Assembly (NCBI RefSeq): GCF_030413595.1
Contig: NZ_CP129238.1
Coordinates: 3,534,001-3,598,000 of the forward strand
Direction: 5' to 3'
DNA from: Planococcus liqunii
GTDB taxonomy: Bacteria; Bacillota; Bacilli; Bacillales_A; Planococcaceae
DNA: 64,000 bases
Positions 8,838 to 16,815 of the stretch are shown piece after piece. Under the pieces are notes generated by a model that was not told the DNA's origin, searched no databases, and was given only the letters and a program-made list of their open reading frames with translations. Numbering within the stretch: the first letter of the stretch is position 1; each line of letters begins with the position of its first letter. The position numbers were made by a program, and so were the translations under genes.

Positions 8838-8860
8838 AAATCGTAATTATTACGTTTTAT
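8838..8860 (-). promoter_or_regulatory. Zur box
   Basis: AAATCGTAATTATTACGTTT is a near-perfect inverted repeat matching the Bacillus Zur consensus (TCGTAATNATTACGA). It lies immediately downstream of a plausible SigA promoter on the minus strand (TTGATT at 8884-8889, 17 bp, TAGTAT at 8861-8866), so zinc-loaded Zur would block transcription of the CobW-rpmG-rpsN operon. Confidence 0.9.
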
Positions 8861-8905
8861 ATACTACAGACCGATCTTTCACAAATCAAGCTTTTTATGC
8901 GTAAA

Positions 8906-8940
8906 TAAAAAAATCAGCCGCGTTTAAAGCGGCTGATTCA
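8906..8940 (-). terminator. Terminator of the SDR operon
   Basis: The minus-strand hairpin AATCAGCCGC/GCGGCTGATT is followed by TTTTTTTATT, downstream of the last of three SDR genes. Confidence 0.85.
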
Positions 8941-8977
8941 ACTTGCAGCTATTCACCGGCAAACTTCTGCTTGCCTT

Positions 8978-9889
8978 CTACGAACGTTTCTCCTGTTTCA
9001 TCCGTTCACGCAATCCGCCTTCCACTTCGCTTCCGGCTTCCATCGGTTCATACAGCGAACCGGGATTCGGCTCCATCGGCGGCGCGTCTTGAATGACTTT
9101 TTGGACGAACTTGGCATTGGCCGATTCCGTCGTTCCCGGCATCAAATGGCTCGACAGGACCGAGGCTTTCGATTTGGCGCCCACTGCCACGGATTCCTGC
9201 GGCTTGTCGATCAGCCCGACGATGGCGTCAATGACGATTTGCGGGTCGTCCATCGGCTTCATTTCAGCGGCGTGGCCGGTATAATTGCCGGTGTGGATAA
9301 ACCAAGGCGTATCGGTCGCCCACGGCATGACTGTACAGACATGGATATCCTCATATCCTTCGAGCCGCATTTCTTCATTTAGCGCGGCACCCAGCCCGGC
9401 TACGGCATGTTTTGACGAGCTGTAGCCGGCATAATACGGAAATGCGATTTCGCTGGTAACTGAACCAAGATTAATGAGGATGCCTTTTTTCGATTCCTTG
9501 AAATGACGCAGTGCAAAATGGCTGCCGTTGATGACTCCTTTGACATTCACTTCAATAACGCGCTTTAAATCGTTGGTTGGAATATCGGTGAACGGCCCGA
9601 TGGCCCCGATGCCGGCATTGTTAATCCAAACGTCGATTTTGCCGAACGCCGAGAGCGCCTCTTCAAACAAATTAGCGACATCCCCTTCCTTGCTGACATC
9701 GGTCGTCACCGCAATGGCACGCGGCCCCAGTTCTTCTGCCAGCGCCTCGATCAAAGCCGTACGGCGTGCAGCCAGCACGACATTTGCCCCTTCGGCAGCA
9801 AGCTGCCGGGCGACGCCTTTCCCAAATCCGCTCGACGCTCCCGTAATGACAATGGTCATCCCTTCGCGGGACATTTTTTTGGCCATCAT
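8978..9889 (-). CDS. SDR family oxidoreductase (third of tandem set)
   Basis: 303 residues. It is a classical short-chain dehydrogenase with the NAD(P) motif TGASSGFGKG, NNAG, a catalytic Ser (NLGSVTS) and YSSSK. A C-terminal tail of about 60 residues runs beyond the catalytic core and ends in a charged LRERMKQEKRS, shared in form with its two upstream neighbours. AGGAGAG precedes the start. It is the promoter-distal gene of a three-gene operon of paralogues. The substrate cannot be told from sequence. Confidence 0.88.
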   Translation of the reverse strand: MMAKKMSREGMTIVITGASSGFGKGVARQLAAEGANVVLAARRTALIEALAEELGPRAIAVTTDVSKEGDVANLFEEALSAFGKIDVWINNAGIGAIGPFTDIPTNDLKRVIEVNVKGVINGSHFALRHFKESKKGILINLGSVTSEIAFPYYAGYSSSKHAVAGLGAALNEEMRLEGYEDIHVCTVMPWATDTPWFIHTGNYTGHAAEMKPMDDPQIVIDAIVGLIDKPQESVAVGAKSKASVLSSHLMPGTTESANAKFVQKVIQDAPPMEPNPGSLYEPMEAGSEVEGGLRERMKQEKRS

Positions 9890-9909
9890 GAATCTCTCCT
9901 GTCCTTCAA

Positions 9910-10824
9910 TTATTTTTCATCAGCCATTTTCTTTTCAAATCGTTCGCGCAAATCGCCCGATACTCCCGTCCCTTCCGGACGCGGTTCAAACAGGCTGCCT
10001 GAAGTCGCAGGCGATGGCGGAGCAGCTTCGAGCATTTCCTTAAACTGCCGGCTGTTCAGCGAACGTGTCGTTTTCGGCAATACATTGCTTAACGCTGTGG
10101 TTCCTTTCACTTTGGCACCGACTTCCAGATTCTGCTCTGGATTGTCAATCTGGCCAAGGATGGCATCCACCACTTGCTGCGGATCGTCCGCCGGCCCGAT
10201 GACAATTTCATGGCCGCTGTAATTGCCGGCATGCGCTGTCCACGGTGTATCCGTCACCCACGGGTCAACGGAGCAAACATGAATGTCCTTATAGTCTTCC
10301 AGACTCATTTCCTGGTGCAGGCCGTTGGTGAGGCCGGATACACCGTATTTGCTTGCTGTATAAGCTGCGCCGAACGCAAGGGGCACTTTGCTGGCAAAAG
10401 ACGCCACATTGATCAGCGTGCCGTATTTTTGTTTTTTGAATTGGTTCAGGGCATAATGGCTGCCGTAAAGCGTCCCGAGGAAATTGACTTCCACCGTGCG
10501 GTTCAGGTCTTTCAGCGGCGTATCCGTAAACGGGCCATACGTTCCGGTTCCGGCATTGTTAATCCAGACATCAACTTTTCCATGCGCAGATACCGCTGCA
10601 TCAAGAAGCCGGGCGATGTCTTCTTCTTTTGTGATATCAGCGGTTACGGCAATCGCATGGGCTCCGCATTCCTCTGCCAGCTTCTCAATTTCATTGGTTC
10701 TGCGCGCAGCAAGCACGACGTTTGCCCCTTCACTCGCCAGCTGCTTGGCTACCCCTTTTCCAATGCCGCTGGAGGCACCGGTGACTACCACCGTCAAGTT
10801 TTCGCGTAAGCGTTCATTTGGCAT
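9910..10824 (-). CDS. SDR family oxidoreductase (second of tandem set)
   Basis: 304 residues with TGASSGIGKG, NNAGTGTYGPF, NVASFASKV and the YTASK catalytic pair, plus the same extended C-terminus ending SGDLRERFEKKMADEK. The open frame reaches 10863, but GGGGAGG seven bases before the ATG at 10824 fixes the start. It lies 35 bp after the first SDR and 20 bp before the third. It is closely similar to both neighbours along its length, which suggests tandem duplication followed by divergence. Confidence 0.88.
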   Translation of the reverse strand: MPNERLRENLTVVVTGASSGIGKGVAKQLASEGANVVLAARRTNEIEKLAEECGAHAIAVTADITKEEDIARLLDAAVSAHGKVDVWINNAGTGTYGPFTDTPLKDLNRTVEVNFLGTLYGSHYALNQFKKQKYGTLINVASFASKVPLAFGAAYTASKYGVSGLTNGLHQEMSLEDYKDIHVCSVDPWVTDTPWTAHAGNYSGHEIVIGPADDPQQVVDAILGQIDNPEQNLEVGAKVKGTTALSNVLPKTTRSLNSRQFKEMLEAAPPSPATSGSLFEPRPEGTGVSGDLRERFEKKMADEK

Positions 10825-10859
10825 GCTGTTTCCTCCCCGTTCTTTTAGATTTTCCCTTT

Positions 10860-11774
10860 TCACTTGTCTCCTGCAAGTTTCTTTTTCAAGCGATCGCGCA
10901 TTTTTCCGGAAACTTCGGTGCCTTCGTCTTTCGGCTGGTGAAGGCTGCCCGCAGAATTTCCCGCTTCCGGTGCAGACCGCAGCATTCCGAGCAGCGACCG
11001 GCCATTCAAGTATTCGACCACTTGCGGCATGAGTTCGAAAGAAGCCACCGCCGCTTTCGATTTAAACCCGACATCCACATCCGCTTTCGGCCGGTCGATC
11101 AGGCCGATGATGACATCGATGACTTTTTCCGGTGCGTCCACGGGACCAAGCACAATTTCATGGCCGCTGTAATTGGCGAGATGCTCCACCCACGGGGTAT
11201 CCGTCACCCAAGGATGCACCGCACAGACATGGATGCCGTTATGCCCTTCCAATTTCATTTCTTCGTATATGCCGCCTGTCATCCCGGTGATGCCGAATTT
11301 CGTGGCGGTGTACGCCGCCCCGAAAGGCAGTGGAACTTTGCTGACAAAGGACGACATGTTGATAAGCGTCCCGTGCCCCTGTTTTTTAAATTGGCGGAGC
11401 GCCAAGTGAGTGCCGTACATCGTGCCAATCATATTGATGTCGACCAGCCGGTTCAGATCTTTCAACGGCGTATCCGTAAAAGAACCAAGGATGCCGAGGC
11501 CGGCGTTATTGAACCAGACATCGATTTTTCCGAAGCGGGACAAAGCCGTATCCATCAGGCGCTGCATATCGCCTTCGTCGCTTATATCGGTGGTGACGGC
11601 CACTGCATTCGGACCGCATTGCCTAGCCAGTTCTTCAATCAGTGCGGTCCGGCGGGCTGCCAGCACGACATTGGCCCCTTCTTCCGATAGTTTCTGTGCC
11701 ACCCCTTTTCCAAAACCGCTCGATGCCCCGGTAATGACCACAGTCAGCCCTTTATACGAAGCGTGCTTCGCCAT
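10860..11774 (-). CDS. SDR family oxidoreductase (first of tandem set)
   Basis: 304 residues with TGASSGFGKG, NNAGLGILGSF, NMSSFVSKV and YTATK, and the tail SGKMRDRLKKKLAGDK. The frame begins at a GTG (11792), but AAAGGAGG sits seven bases before the ATG at 11774, so that is the likely start. It is the first gene of the SDR operon, with a promoter presumably in 11790-11870. Shared signatures place all three in one subfamily of NAD(P)-dependent SDRs of unknown substrate. Confidence 0.88.
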   Translation of the reverse strand: MAKHASYKGLTVVITGASSGFGKGVAQKLSEEGANVVLAARRTALIEELARQCGPNAVAVTTDISDEGDMQRLMDTALSRFGKIDVWFNNAGLGILGSFTDTPLKDLNRLVDINMIGTMYGTHLALRQFKKQGHGTLINMSSFVSKVPLPFGAAYTATKFGITGMTGGIYEEMKLEGHNGIHVCAVHPWVTDTPWVEHLANYSGHEIVLGPVDAPEKVIDVIIGLIDRPKADVDVGFKSKAAVASFELMPQVVEYLNGRSLLGMLRSAPEAGNSAGSLHQPKDEGTEVSGKMRDRLKKKLAGDK

Positions 11775-11873
11775 TTTCATTCCTCCTTTCACCAGCTAAG
11801 TTTTAGATGGTTTAGCCATACCCCTTTTCCACTATGAGAAACGTGCCTGGCGCCCTGAGCGAAACGATTTTGA

Positions 11874-11918
11874 ACAAAAAATAAAGCCGGCCAATTATGT
11901 GCCGGCCGGCTTTATTGC
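11874..11918 (-). terminator. Terminator of the 63-residue gene
   Basis: An AATAAAGCCGGC/GCCGGCTTTATT hairpin is followed on the minus strand by TTTTTTG. Confidence 0.8.
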
Positions 11919-11945
11919 GGTTATTTCTTTGCTTACTATTTGCTG

Positions 11946-12137
11946 TTAATAGCTCAATGCTTTTTCGTAAAGCCATCTTTTCAAATTGCCGATGGACGGG
12001 AAAGAGACGGCTTCTCCGGTAAGCTTATTTTCTGCGCTTATGATGACATCAAACTCATCCTGAACGAAAGACCATCCGTCTTCAATAAGAGTGCGCGCCG
12101 TTTTAATCATCATGCTTGACCCTTTGATCACTTCCAT
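11946..12137 (-). CDS. Small hypothetical protein
   Basis: 63 residues, cytosolic in appearance, mixed charge, with no transmembrane segment. It starts MEVIKGSSMMIKTARTLIE and ends in a basic-aromatic stretch (NLKRWLYEKALSY). A good GAAAGGGAGG lies upstream and a terminator of its own follows, so it is probably a real gene. I do not recognise the family. Its promoter region abuts the SigB-type promoter of the divergent stress gene. Confidence 0.65.
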   Translation of the reverse strand: MEVIKGSSMMIKTARTLIEDGWSFVQDEFDVIISAENKLTGEAVSFPSIGNLKRWLYEKALSY

Positions 12138-12486
12138 TTTTATAGCCTCCCTTTCGATTGGTGTAGTTTATTATAATAGATAACCTATAAATTTTCAGAC
12201 TTTTCTATCAAATTATTTTTCTATTCCTTATTTTTTCTTTAATTAAACCAATTATCTTTTTTATTGCTCATTTCTCCATAAAAACATGAAAAATAAATCA
12301 GGAAATAATTTTTTCTTCCATATAGCAGCCTTATCATTATACTTCCTTCAATTATCCATCCACAAACCTGACGCCCTGTTTTAAAGTTGTCTATTTTGAG
12401 AAGATGTTTAGCCATTAAAACACGGGGTACATAAACATTACCTTGCTTTTTAAAAGGGATTCATCAACTACAAGGAGGAATTCGAA
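12138..12486. promoter_or_regulatory. AT-rich divergent intergenic region with a SigB-type promoter
   Basis: About 350 bp without a gene. At 12406-12430 it has GTTTAG, a 13-bp spacer and GGGTAC, close to the Bacillus SigB consensus GTTTAA-N12-15-GGGWAW and reading towards the YsnF-like gene. The rest is AT-rich, with no further structure recognised. Confidence 0.75.
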
Positions 12487-13446
12487 ATGGAAAAAAGAGG
12501 TAACAAACTTATAGGTGTATACGATGTACAGGCAGAAGTATTAAGCCAAGTGAACGAATTGAAAACTCAAGGGTACAGCGAAGACGACATTTATGTCATC
12601 GCCCGCGACAACGACCAATTGAATATGATCCGGAGACAGACAGATGTCAACCTGGATACACAAGGCTCTACAGGCCAGCAGCAGGATGAAGGATTCATGG
12701 GGAAATTCGTGAACTTCTTATCCGGAGACGACAACACGCGCAGCGCGTTTGACAATATGGGATTAGACCCTGCAGACCGTGATGCGTATTACCACCAAGT
12801 GGAAAACGGCAAAATCTTATTATACGTAGACAAAGAATACGGTGATTCTTATAACAGCTACAGCGACCGTGCAGGACGCGATTCAGCAATTGCCGGAACA
12901 GCAACGGATACACCGTTCAGTTCAGGCAGAACAACGGATGCAGATTTCGATTCGACCAGAACAACTGGCACGAATTTTGATTCTACAGACAGTACATTCG
13001 GCCGAACAGGCGATACCGACGAAGAAACGCTTCGCCTTCACGAAGAGCGGTTGAACGTGAACAAAGACCGTGTGCAAACCGGTGAAGTAAATGTCGGCAA
13101 ACACGTTGTTGAAAGCGAGCAGTCGATCGAAGTTCCAGTGGAACGCGAAGAAGTGTATATCGAGCGCCGTCCGGTAAATGAGGAAGTATCTGCAACTGAA
13201 GGCGGATTAGGTACAGGTGCTTATGAAGAAAACGACACCATTCATGTACCGCTTTCTGAAGAACGTGTGGAAGTAACGAAAAAAGACGTCGTTTCTGAAG
13301 AAATCATCGTCGGCAAACGCAAAGTACAGGATACAGAAACAGTGAATGAAACTGTCCGCCGTGAAGAAGCGGATATCGATGAAGACGGGCAACTTAACAG
13401 AAACCGTACCGATGCTACAAACCGTACGGATCGCGACCGTTTATAA
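12487..13446 (+). CDS. General stress protein, YsnF/AvaK type (DUF2382)
   Basis: 319 residues. The N-terminal ~110 match the general stress protein 17M-type domain (KLIGVYDVQAEVLSQVNELK). A Ser/Thr/Asp-rich low-complexity linker follows (~115-175, repeats of the form TTGTNFDST). The C-terminal ~130 residues are a DUF2382/YsnF domain, highly charged, with the paired signatures LHEERLNVNKDRVQTGEV and LSEERVEVTKKDVVSEE. A strong AAGGAGG precedes the start. The SigB-like promoter fits general stress control. Molecular function is unknown; such proteins are abundant and hydrophilic. Confidence 0.88.
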   Translation: MEKRGNKLIGVYDVQAEVLSQVNELKTQGYSEDDIYVIARDNDQLNMIRRQTDVNLDTQGSTGQQQDEGFMGKFVNFLSGDDNTRSAFDNMGLDPADRDAYYHQVENGKILLYVDKEYGDSYNSYSDRAGRDSAIAGTATDTPFSSGRTTDADFDSTRTTGTNFDSTDSTFGRTGDTDEETLRLHEERLNVNKDRVQTGEVNVGKHVVESEQSIEVPVEREEVYIERRPVNEEVSATEGGLGTGAYEENDTIHVPLSEERVEVTKKDVVSEEIIVGKRKVQDTETVNETVRREEADIDEDGQLNRNRTDATNRTDRDRL

Positions 13447-13453
13447 TTCATTT

Positions 13454-13483
13454 CAAAAGCAGCCCTAGCGGCTGCTTTTTTTG
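13454..13483. terminator. Bidirectional terminator
   Basis: An AAAGCAGCC/GGCTGCTTT hairpin with T-tract lies between the convergent YsnF-like and methyltransferase genes. Confidence 0.8.
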
Positions 13484-13489
13484 TTGCCC

Positions 13490-14212
13490 TTACTCTTGAA
13501 TCGCCGCAATGGCAAAATAAGCCCCTTCAATGGACGTGTACTCCACCCGCTCGAAATGCGCTTTGAACCCGGCCTCCGCAAGCAGCTCTTCCCATTCTGC
13601 CATCGAGAACAAACCGGATTCGGTCCGGTCGTATTCCCGGACTACGCTCCCGTCCTCATCCCGCATCACATAGACGTATTCGGTTTCCGTTACATGGTCA
13701 TCCGGGTCGCTGTCATAAGTCCATTCCAGGTAGCGCATACCTTTTCTCCCCAGATCGCTGCCGCCGTGGTCGGTTTGAGGCCGGAACGTTTCTTTGAACT
13801 GATCCGTCACAATCAGCAGCATCCCGTTGTCGTTCAAATGCTTTTTTGCGTTGTGCATGACGGCCAATAAATCGGCGGCCACCGTCAAATACATGATGGC
13901 GTCGTGGATAAAAACGAGGTCGAACTGCAAACCGAGGTCCAATCTGCGCATATCCCCCTTGATATGCTCGCAGTCGGGATTCAGTTTCCGGCTGACTTCG
14001 AGCATGTCCGGTGATAAATCGGTCAACACCATGGAAAAATGCTGTTTGAAGTAGTAGGCATTGCTGCCTCCTCCGCTGCCGAATTCCACCGCTGTCCGGA
14101 CCCCGGGATGGTAGCGCCGGATTATTTCCAGATACAGTCCCGCTTCTTCTTCGTATTCTGTATGGGGAGACATCAGCGGCCACCATTCTGCCAATTCCTT
14201 GTACAGTTTCAT
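13490..14212 (-). CDS. Class I SAM-dependent methyltransferase
   Basis: 240 residues. Motif I is VEFGSGGGSNAYYF near residue 38, followed by LTDLSPDMLEVSRKLNPDC (acidic end of strand 2) and a post-I motif GDMRRLDLGLQFDLVFIHD. This is a typical small-molecule methyltransferase fold, with a beta-rich insert near 165-200. The substrate is unknown. It is a single gene, divergent from the haloacetate-dehalogenase-like gene. Confidence 0.8.
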   Translation of the reverse strand: MKLYKELAEWWPLMSPHTEYEEEAGLYLEIIRRYHPGVRTAVEFGSGGGSNAYYFKQHFSMVLTDLSPDMLEVSRKLNPDCEHIKGDMRRLDLGLQFDLVFIHDAIMYLTVAADLLAVMHNAKKHLNDNGMLLIVTDQFKETFRPQTDHGGSDLGRKGMRYLEWTYDSDPDDHVTETEYVYVMRDEDGSVVREYDRTESGLFSMAEWEELLAEAGFKAHFERVEYTSIEGAYFAIAAIQE

Positions 14213-14350
14213 CTCACTTCTCCGCCTTCCGTTTTTAAATTGATTGAACTATAAGGCCATTTCCCATACTTGTCAATACGATTCGTGCCGACGGATTGAA
14301 AGTGGTTTTTAAGGGAAACAACTAAGTAAAACCAAAAAGGAGTGGGTTCC

Positions 14351-15217
14351 ATGCTGTTTGAAAATTTCCGCCAGACCACGATAGACACGGGAGGCGCACA
14401 AATCAACCTCCGCTTTGGCGGCGAAGGGCCTCCGCTCTTGCTGCTTCACGGCCATCCGCAGACGCATGCGATGTGGCATTTGATTGCGCCGCGGCTGGCC
14501 AAGGATTTCACCGTCGTATTGCCGGACCTCCGAGGCTACGGCGACAGCTCCAAACCGGAATCGGCCGAGGACCATTCCACTTATTCGAAACGGGAAATGG
14601 CGAAAGACCAGGTTGCGGTCATGAGAGAGCTCGGATTCGACCGTTTCTCGGTCGCGGGCCACGACCGCGGGGCGCGCTGCGCTTACCGGCTGGCACTCGA
14701 TTTTCCGGACGTCGTTGAAAAACTGGCCGTGCTGGACATCATCCCGACCGGCGAAACGTTCCGGCGCGCCAACAAGGATTTTGCCATGGGCTACTGGCAT
14801 TGGTTTTTCCTGGCGCAGCCTTTTGACTTTCCGGAACGCGTCATCGGCCAGAATCCGGACAATTTCTATTTTCAGGGCACCCGGCATTTGTTCCACCCGG
14901 AAGCGCTCACGGAATACTGGCGGGCAATCCATCTCCCCCGCACCATCCATGCGATGTGCGAAGATTATCGCGCGGCCGCTGCGATTGACTGCGAAATTGA
15001 CGACCAGGACCGGGGAAACCGAAAAATCGCCTGTCCCACTCTCGTGCTATGGGGAGAAAAAGGCTCTTTGCCGAACTGGTATGATGTGCTGGACGTGTGG
15101 CGCGGCTGGGCCGAGGACGCCCAGGGGCGAGGCATCGATTGCGGCCATTACCTGGCGGAAGAAGCGCCGGAGGAAACTGGGGCGGAGCTTTTAAGATTTT
15201 TCAAAAGTGCTCCTTAA
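14351..15217 (+). CDS. Alpha/beta hydrolase, haloacetate dehalogenase-like
   Basis: 288 residues. The layout follows fluoroacetate dehalogenase: HGHPQTHAMW, DLRGYGDS, the nucleophile elbow AGHDRGARCAYRLALD (Asp nucleophile plus the two carboxylate-binding Arg), the halide-pocket His-Trp pair (YWHWFFLAQP), MCEDYRA and the catalytic His in DCGHYLAEEAPEET. The Asp nucleophile separates it from Ser esterases; epoxide hydrolase activity remains an alternative. The ATG at 14351 is chosen for AAGGAG. A weak SigB-like GATTGA-N13-GGGAAA lies at 14294-14318. Substrate is inferred. Confidence 0.82.
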   Translation: MLFENFRQTTIDTGGAQINLRFGGEGPPLLLLHGHPQTHAMWHLIAPRLAKDFTVVLPDLRGYGDSSKPESAEDHSTYSKREMAKDQVAVMRELGFDRFSVAGHDRGARCAYRLALDFPDVVEKLAVLDIIPTGETFRRANKDFAMGYWHWFFLAQPFDFPERVIGQNPDNFYFQGTRHLFHPEALTEYWRAIHLPRTIHAMCEDYRAAAAIDCEIDDQDRGNRKIACPTLVLWGEKGSLPNWYDVLDVWRGWAEDAQGRGIDCGHYLAEEAPEETGAELLRFFKSAP

Positions 15218-15252
15218 AAAAGCCGGTCCAATAAATGGACCAGCTTTTTTAC
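15216..15252 (+). terminator. Intrinsic terminator
   Basis: A GGTCCA/TGGACC stem extended by AAAAAAGC/GCTTTTTT pairing follows the hydrolase stop codon. Confidence 0.75.
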
Positions 15253-15255
15253 GTT

Positions 15256-15463
15256 ATTGTATATTACATGCCACTAATTTAGATATCGTAAAATTCAGAT
15301 AATTACATTGACTTATGCTATTCGTATTGGTATTTTTGTATTAAGTTTGTGAAATTAACTGTTTCTTTGTGACTAACAAAACTCAGTTCGCTAGTTCTTT
15401 CTGGCATATCCATGCCCACGCATTTAAAAAATCTTTATCCCAACATCCATTGGAGGTAAAAAA
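15256..15463 (+). other. AT-rich leader region of the ATP-grasp gene
   Basis: About 200 bp of AT-rich sequence between a terminator and the ATP-grasp gene. I see no riboswitch or small gene in it. Confidence 0.5.
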
Positions 15464-16747
15464 ATGAAAAAGACGGCCGCAAAAAAAATCTTAATCCTTA
15501 GCGGAATCTCCCATATGATTGATGTCGTAGAAACCGCAAAAAGAATGGGGTTCTATACCATCGTGACGGACAAGGCCCCCGGTTCCCCTGCGAAAGCGTA
15601 TGCTGACCAATCCTATGATGTCAGCACCTCGGATATGGACCGCTTAGCGGAAATCGCACAGTCGGAAGGGATTGACGGCGTGTTCAATGGTTTTGACGAC
15701 CTGAATACGTGGAACGCTTTGGCATTATGCGAGAAATTGGGAATGCGCTATTACGCAACGAAAGAACAGCTGGAAATCTGCTCGAACAAAGACCAGTTCA
15801 AGGCGTTTTGCCGCCAATTCAATGTGCCCGTCATCGGTGAATATGAAATCGGCACAGACTTCAATGATGCAGATCTTGCTGCCCTGCAGTACCCGGTCAT
15901 CGTCAAACCGGTTGACAGCTATGCGAGCCAGGGCATTACCGTGTGCTATAGCCCCGAAGAACTGAAGGCCGGCTATCAAAAAGCACTCAATTATTCCAAA
16001 TCCCAAACAGCGATCATCGAACCGTTTATCGACACGCCTTACGGAACCATGATGTATTATACAGTCCAAAATGGAGAAGTTTACTTGTCCGCTGTAACAG
16101 ACCGCCATGTGCACAAACAGGCAAAGGAACATCCGCCTCTGCCGATCGCCGTCGCTTTTCCATCCCGCCATAAAGAACTTTACCTGGAAAAAGTGGATCC
16201 GCAAGTGCGGGAGATGATCCGCGCCATGAATATCAATAACGGCGTTCTGCTGATTCAGGCTTTATATGAAGATGAGGAGTTTTATATTTACGAAATGGGC
16301 TTTCGGATCAGCGGTTCCCAGCACTATACAATCGTTGAAAAGCAAACGGGCGTCAACCTCCTCGAAATGATGCTCGACTATGCCGTAAGCGAAGACATTG
16401 CCAAATACGACATCTCGAAATACGACAACAGCTATATGCCATATCCTTCGTGTAATTTGCCGATCTTGCTGAATCATGGCACCATTGCCGAAATCAAAGG
16501 GCTTGAGGAAATCCTGAAAATGCCTGGCATACTGAACGCGGTCATCAATCGAAAAGTGGGCGATGAAGTCAAACCGAACGGATCATATAGCCAAATGTTC
16601 GGCCGGTTCAATATTTCCGAAAACTCGCTTGCCGCACTTCATGAGACCATCGATCTCCTTTATAAAAAGCTGGAAATCGTCTCAACGGAGGGCCGTGACA
16701 TGAAGCTGGTGAAATACCTGCCGACAGAAATCGAAGCCATTTCCTAA
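15464..16747 (+). CDS. ATP-grasp domain ligase, unknown product
   Basis: 427 residues. An N-terminal Rossmann-like preATP-grasp region (KKILILSGISHMIDVVETAK) is followed by an ATP-grasp domain with YPVIVKPVDSYASQGITV (lysine and glycine-rich loop, ~150-170) and the metal-binding acidic stretch YIYEMGFRISGSQHY (~275-290). The fold resembles the carbamoyl-phosphate-synthase/PurK-like family that joins a carboxylate to an amine or thiol via acyl phosphate. No partner biosynthetic gene is adjacent and the gene has its own terminator, so the product cannot be guessed. TTGGAGG precedes the ATG. Confidence 0.8.
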   Translation: MKKTAAKKILILSGISHMIDVVETAKRMGFYTIVTDKAPGSPAKAYADQSYDVSTSDMDRLAEIAQSEGIDGVFNGFDDLNTWNALALCEKLGMRYYATKEQLEICSNKDQFKAFCRQFNVPVIGEYEIGTDFNDADLAALQYPVIVKPVDSYASQGITVCYSPEELKAGYQKALNYSKSQTAIIEPFIDTPYGTMMYYTVQNGEVYLSAVTDRHVHKQAKEHPPLPIAVAFPSRHKELYLEKVDPQVREMIRAMNINNGVLLIQALYEDEEFYIYEMGFRISGSQHYTIVEKQTGVNLLEMMLDYAVSEDIAKYDISKYDNSYMPYPSCNLPILLNHGTIAEIKGLEEILKMPGILNAVINRKVGDEVKPNGSYSQMFGRFNISENSLAALHETIDLLYKKLEIVSTEGRDMKLVKYLPTEIEAIS

Positions 16748-16773
16748 AGCCTGCAGGACAATCCGGCCAATTA

Positions 16774-16812
16774 AAAAAACGGACACCCTCTTTAAGGCTG
16801 TCCGTTTTCTCA
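16774..16812. terminator. Bidirectional terminator
   Basis: An AAAACGGACA/TGTCCGTTTT stem with A- and T-tracts lies between the convergent ATP-grasp and LLM genes. Confidence 0.8.
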
Positions 16813-16815
16813 TTT

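Noticed and set aside
9292..9300. TGTGGATAA as a fourth DnaA site
   Set aside because: A single box inside an SDR coding region without partners; expected by chance.
12900..13020. Ser/Thr/Asp repeats in the YsnF-like gene as a CRISPR or DNA repeat array
   Set aside because: The repeats are short, imperfect and in frame; they encode a protein linker.
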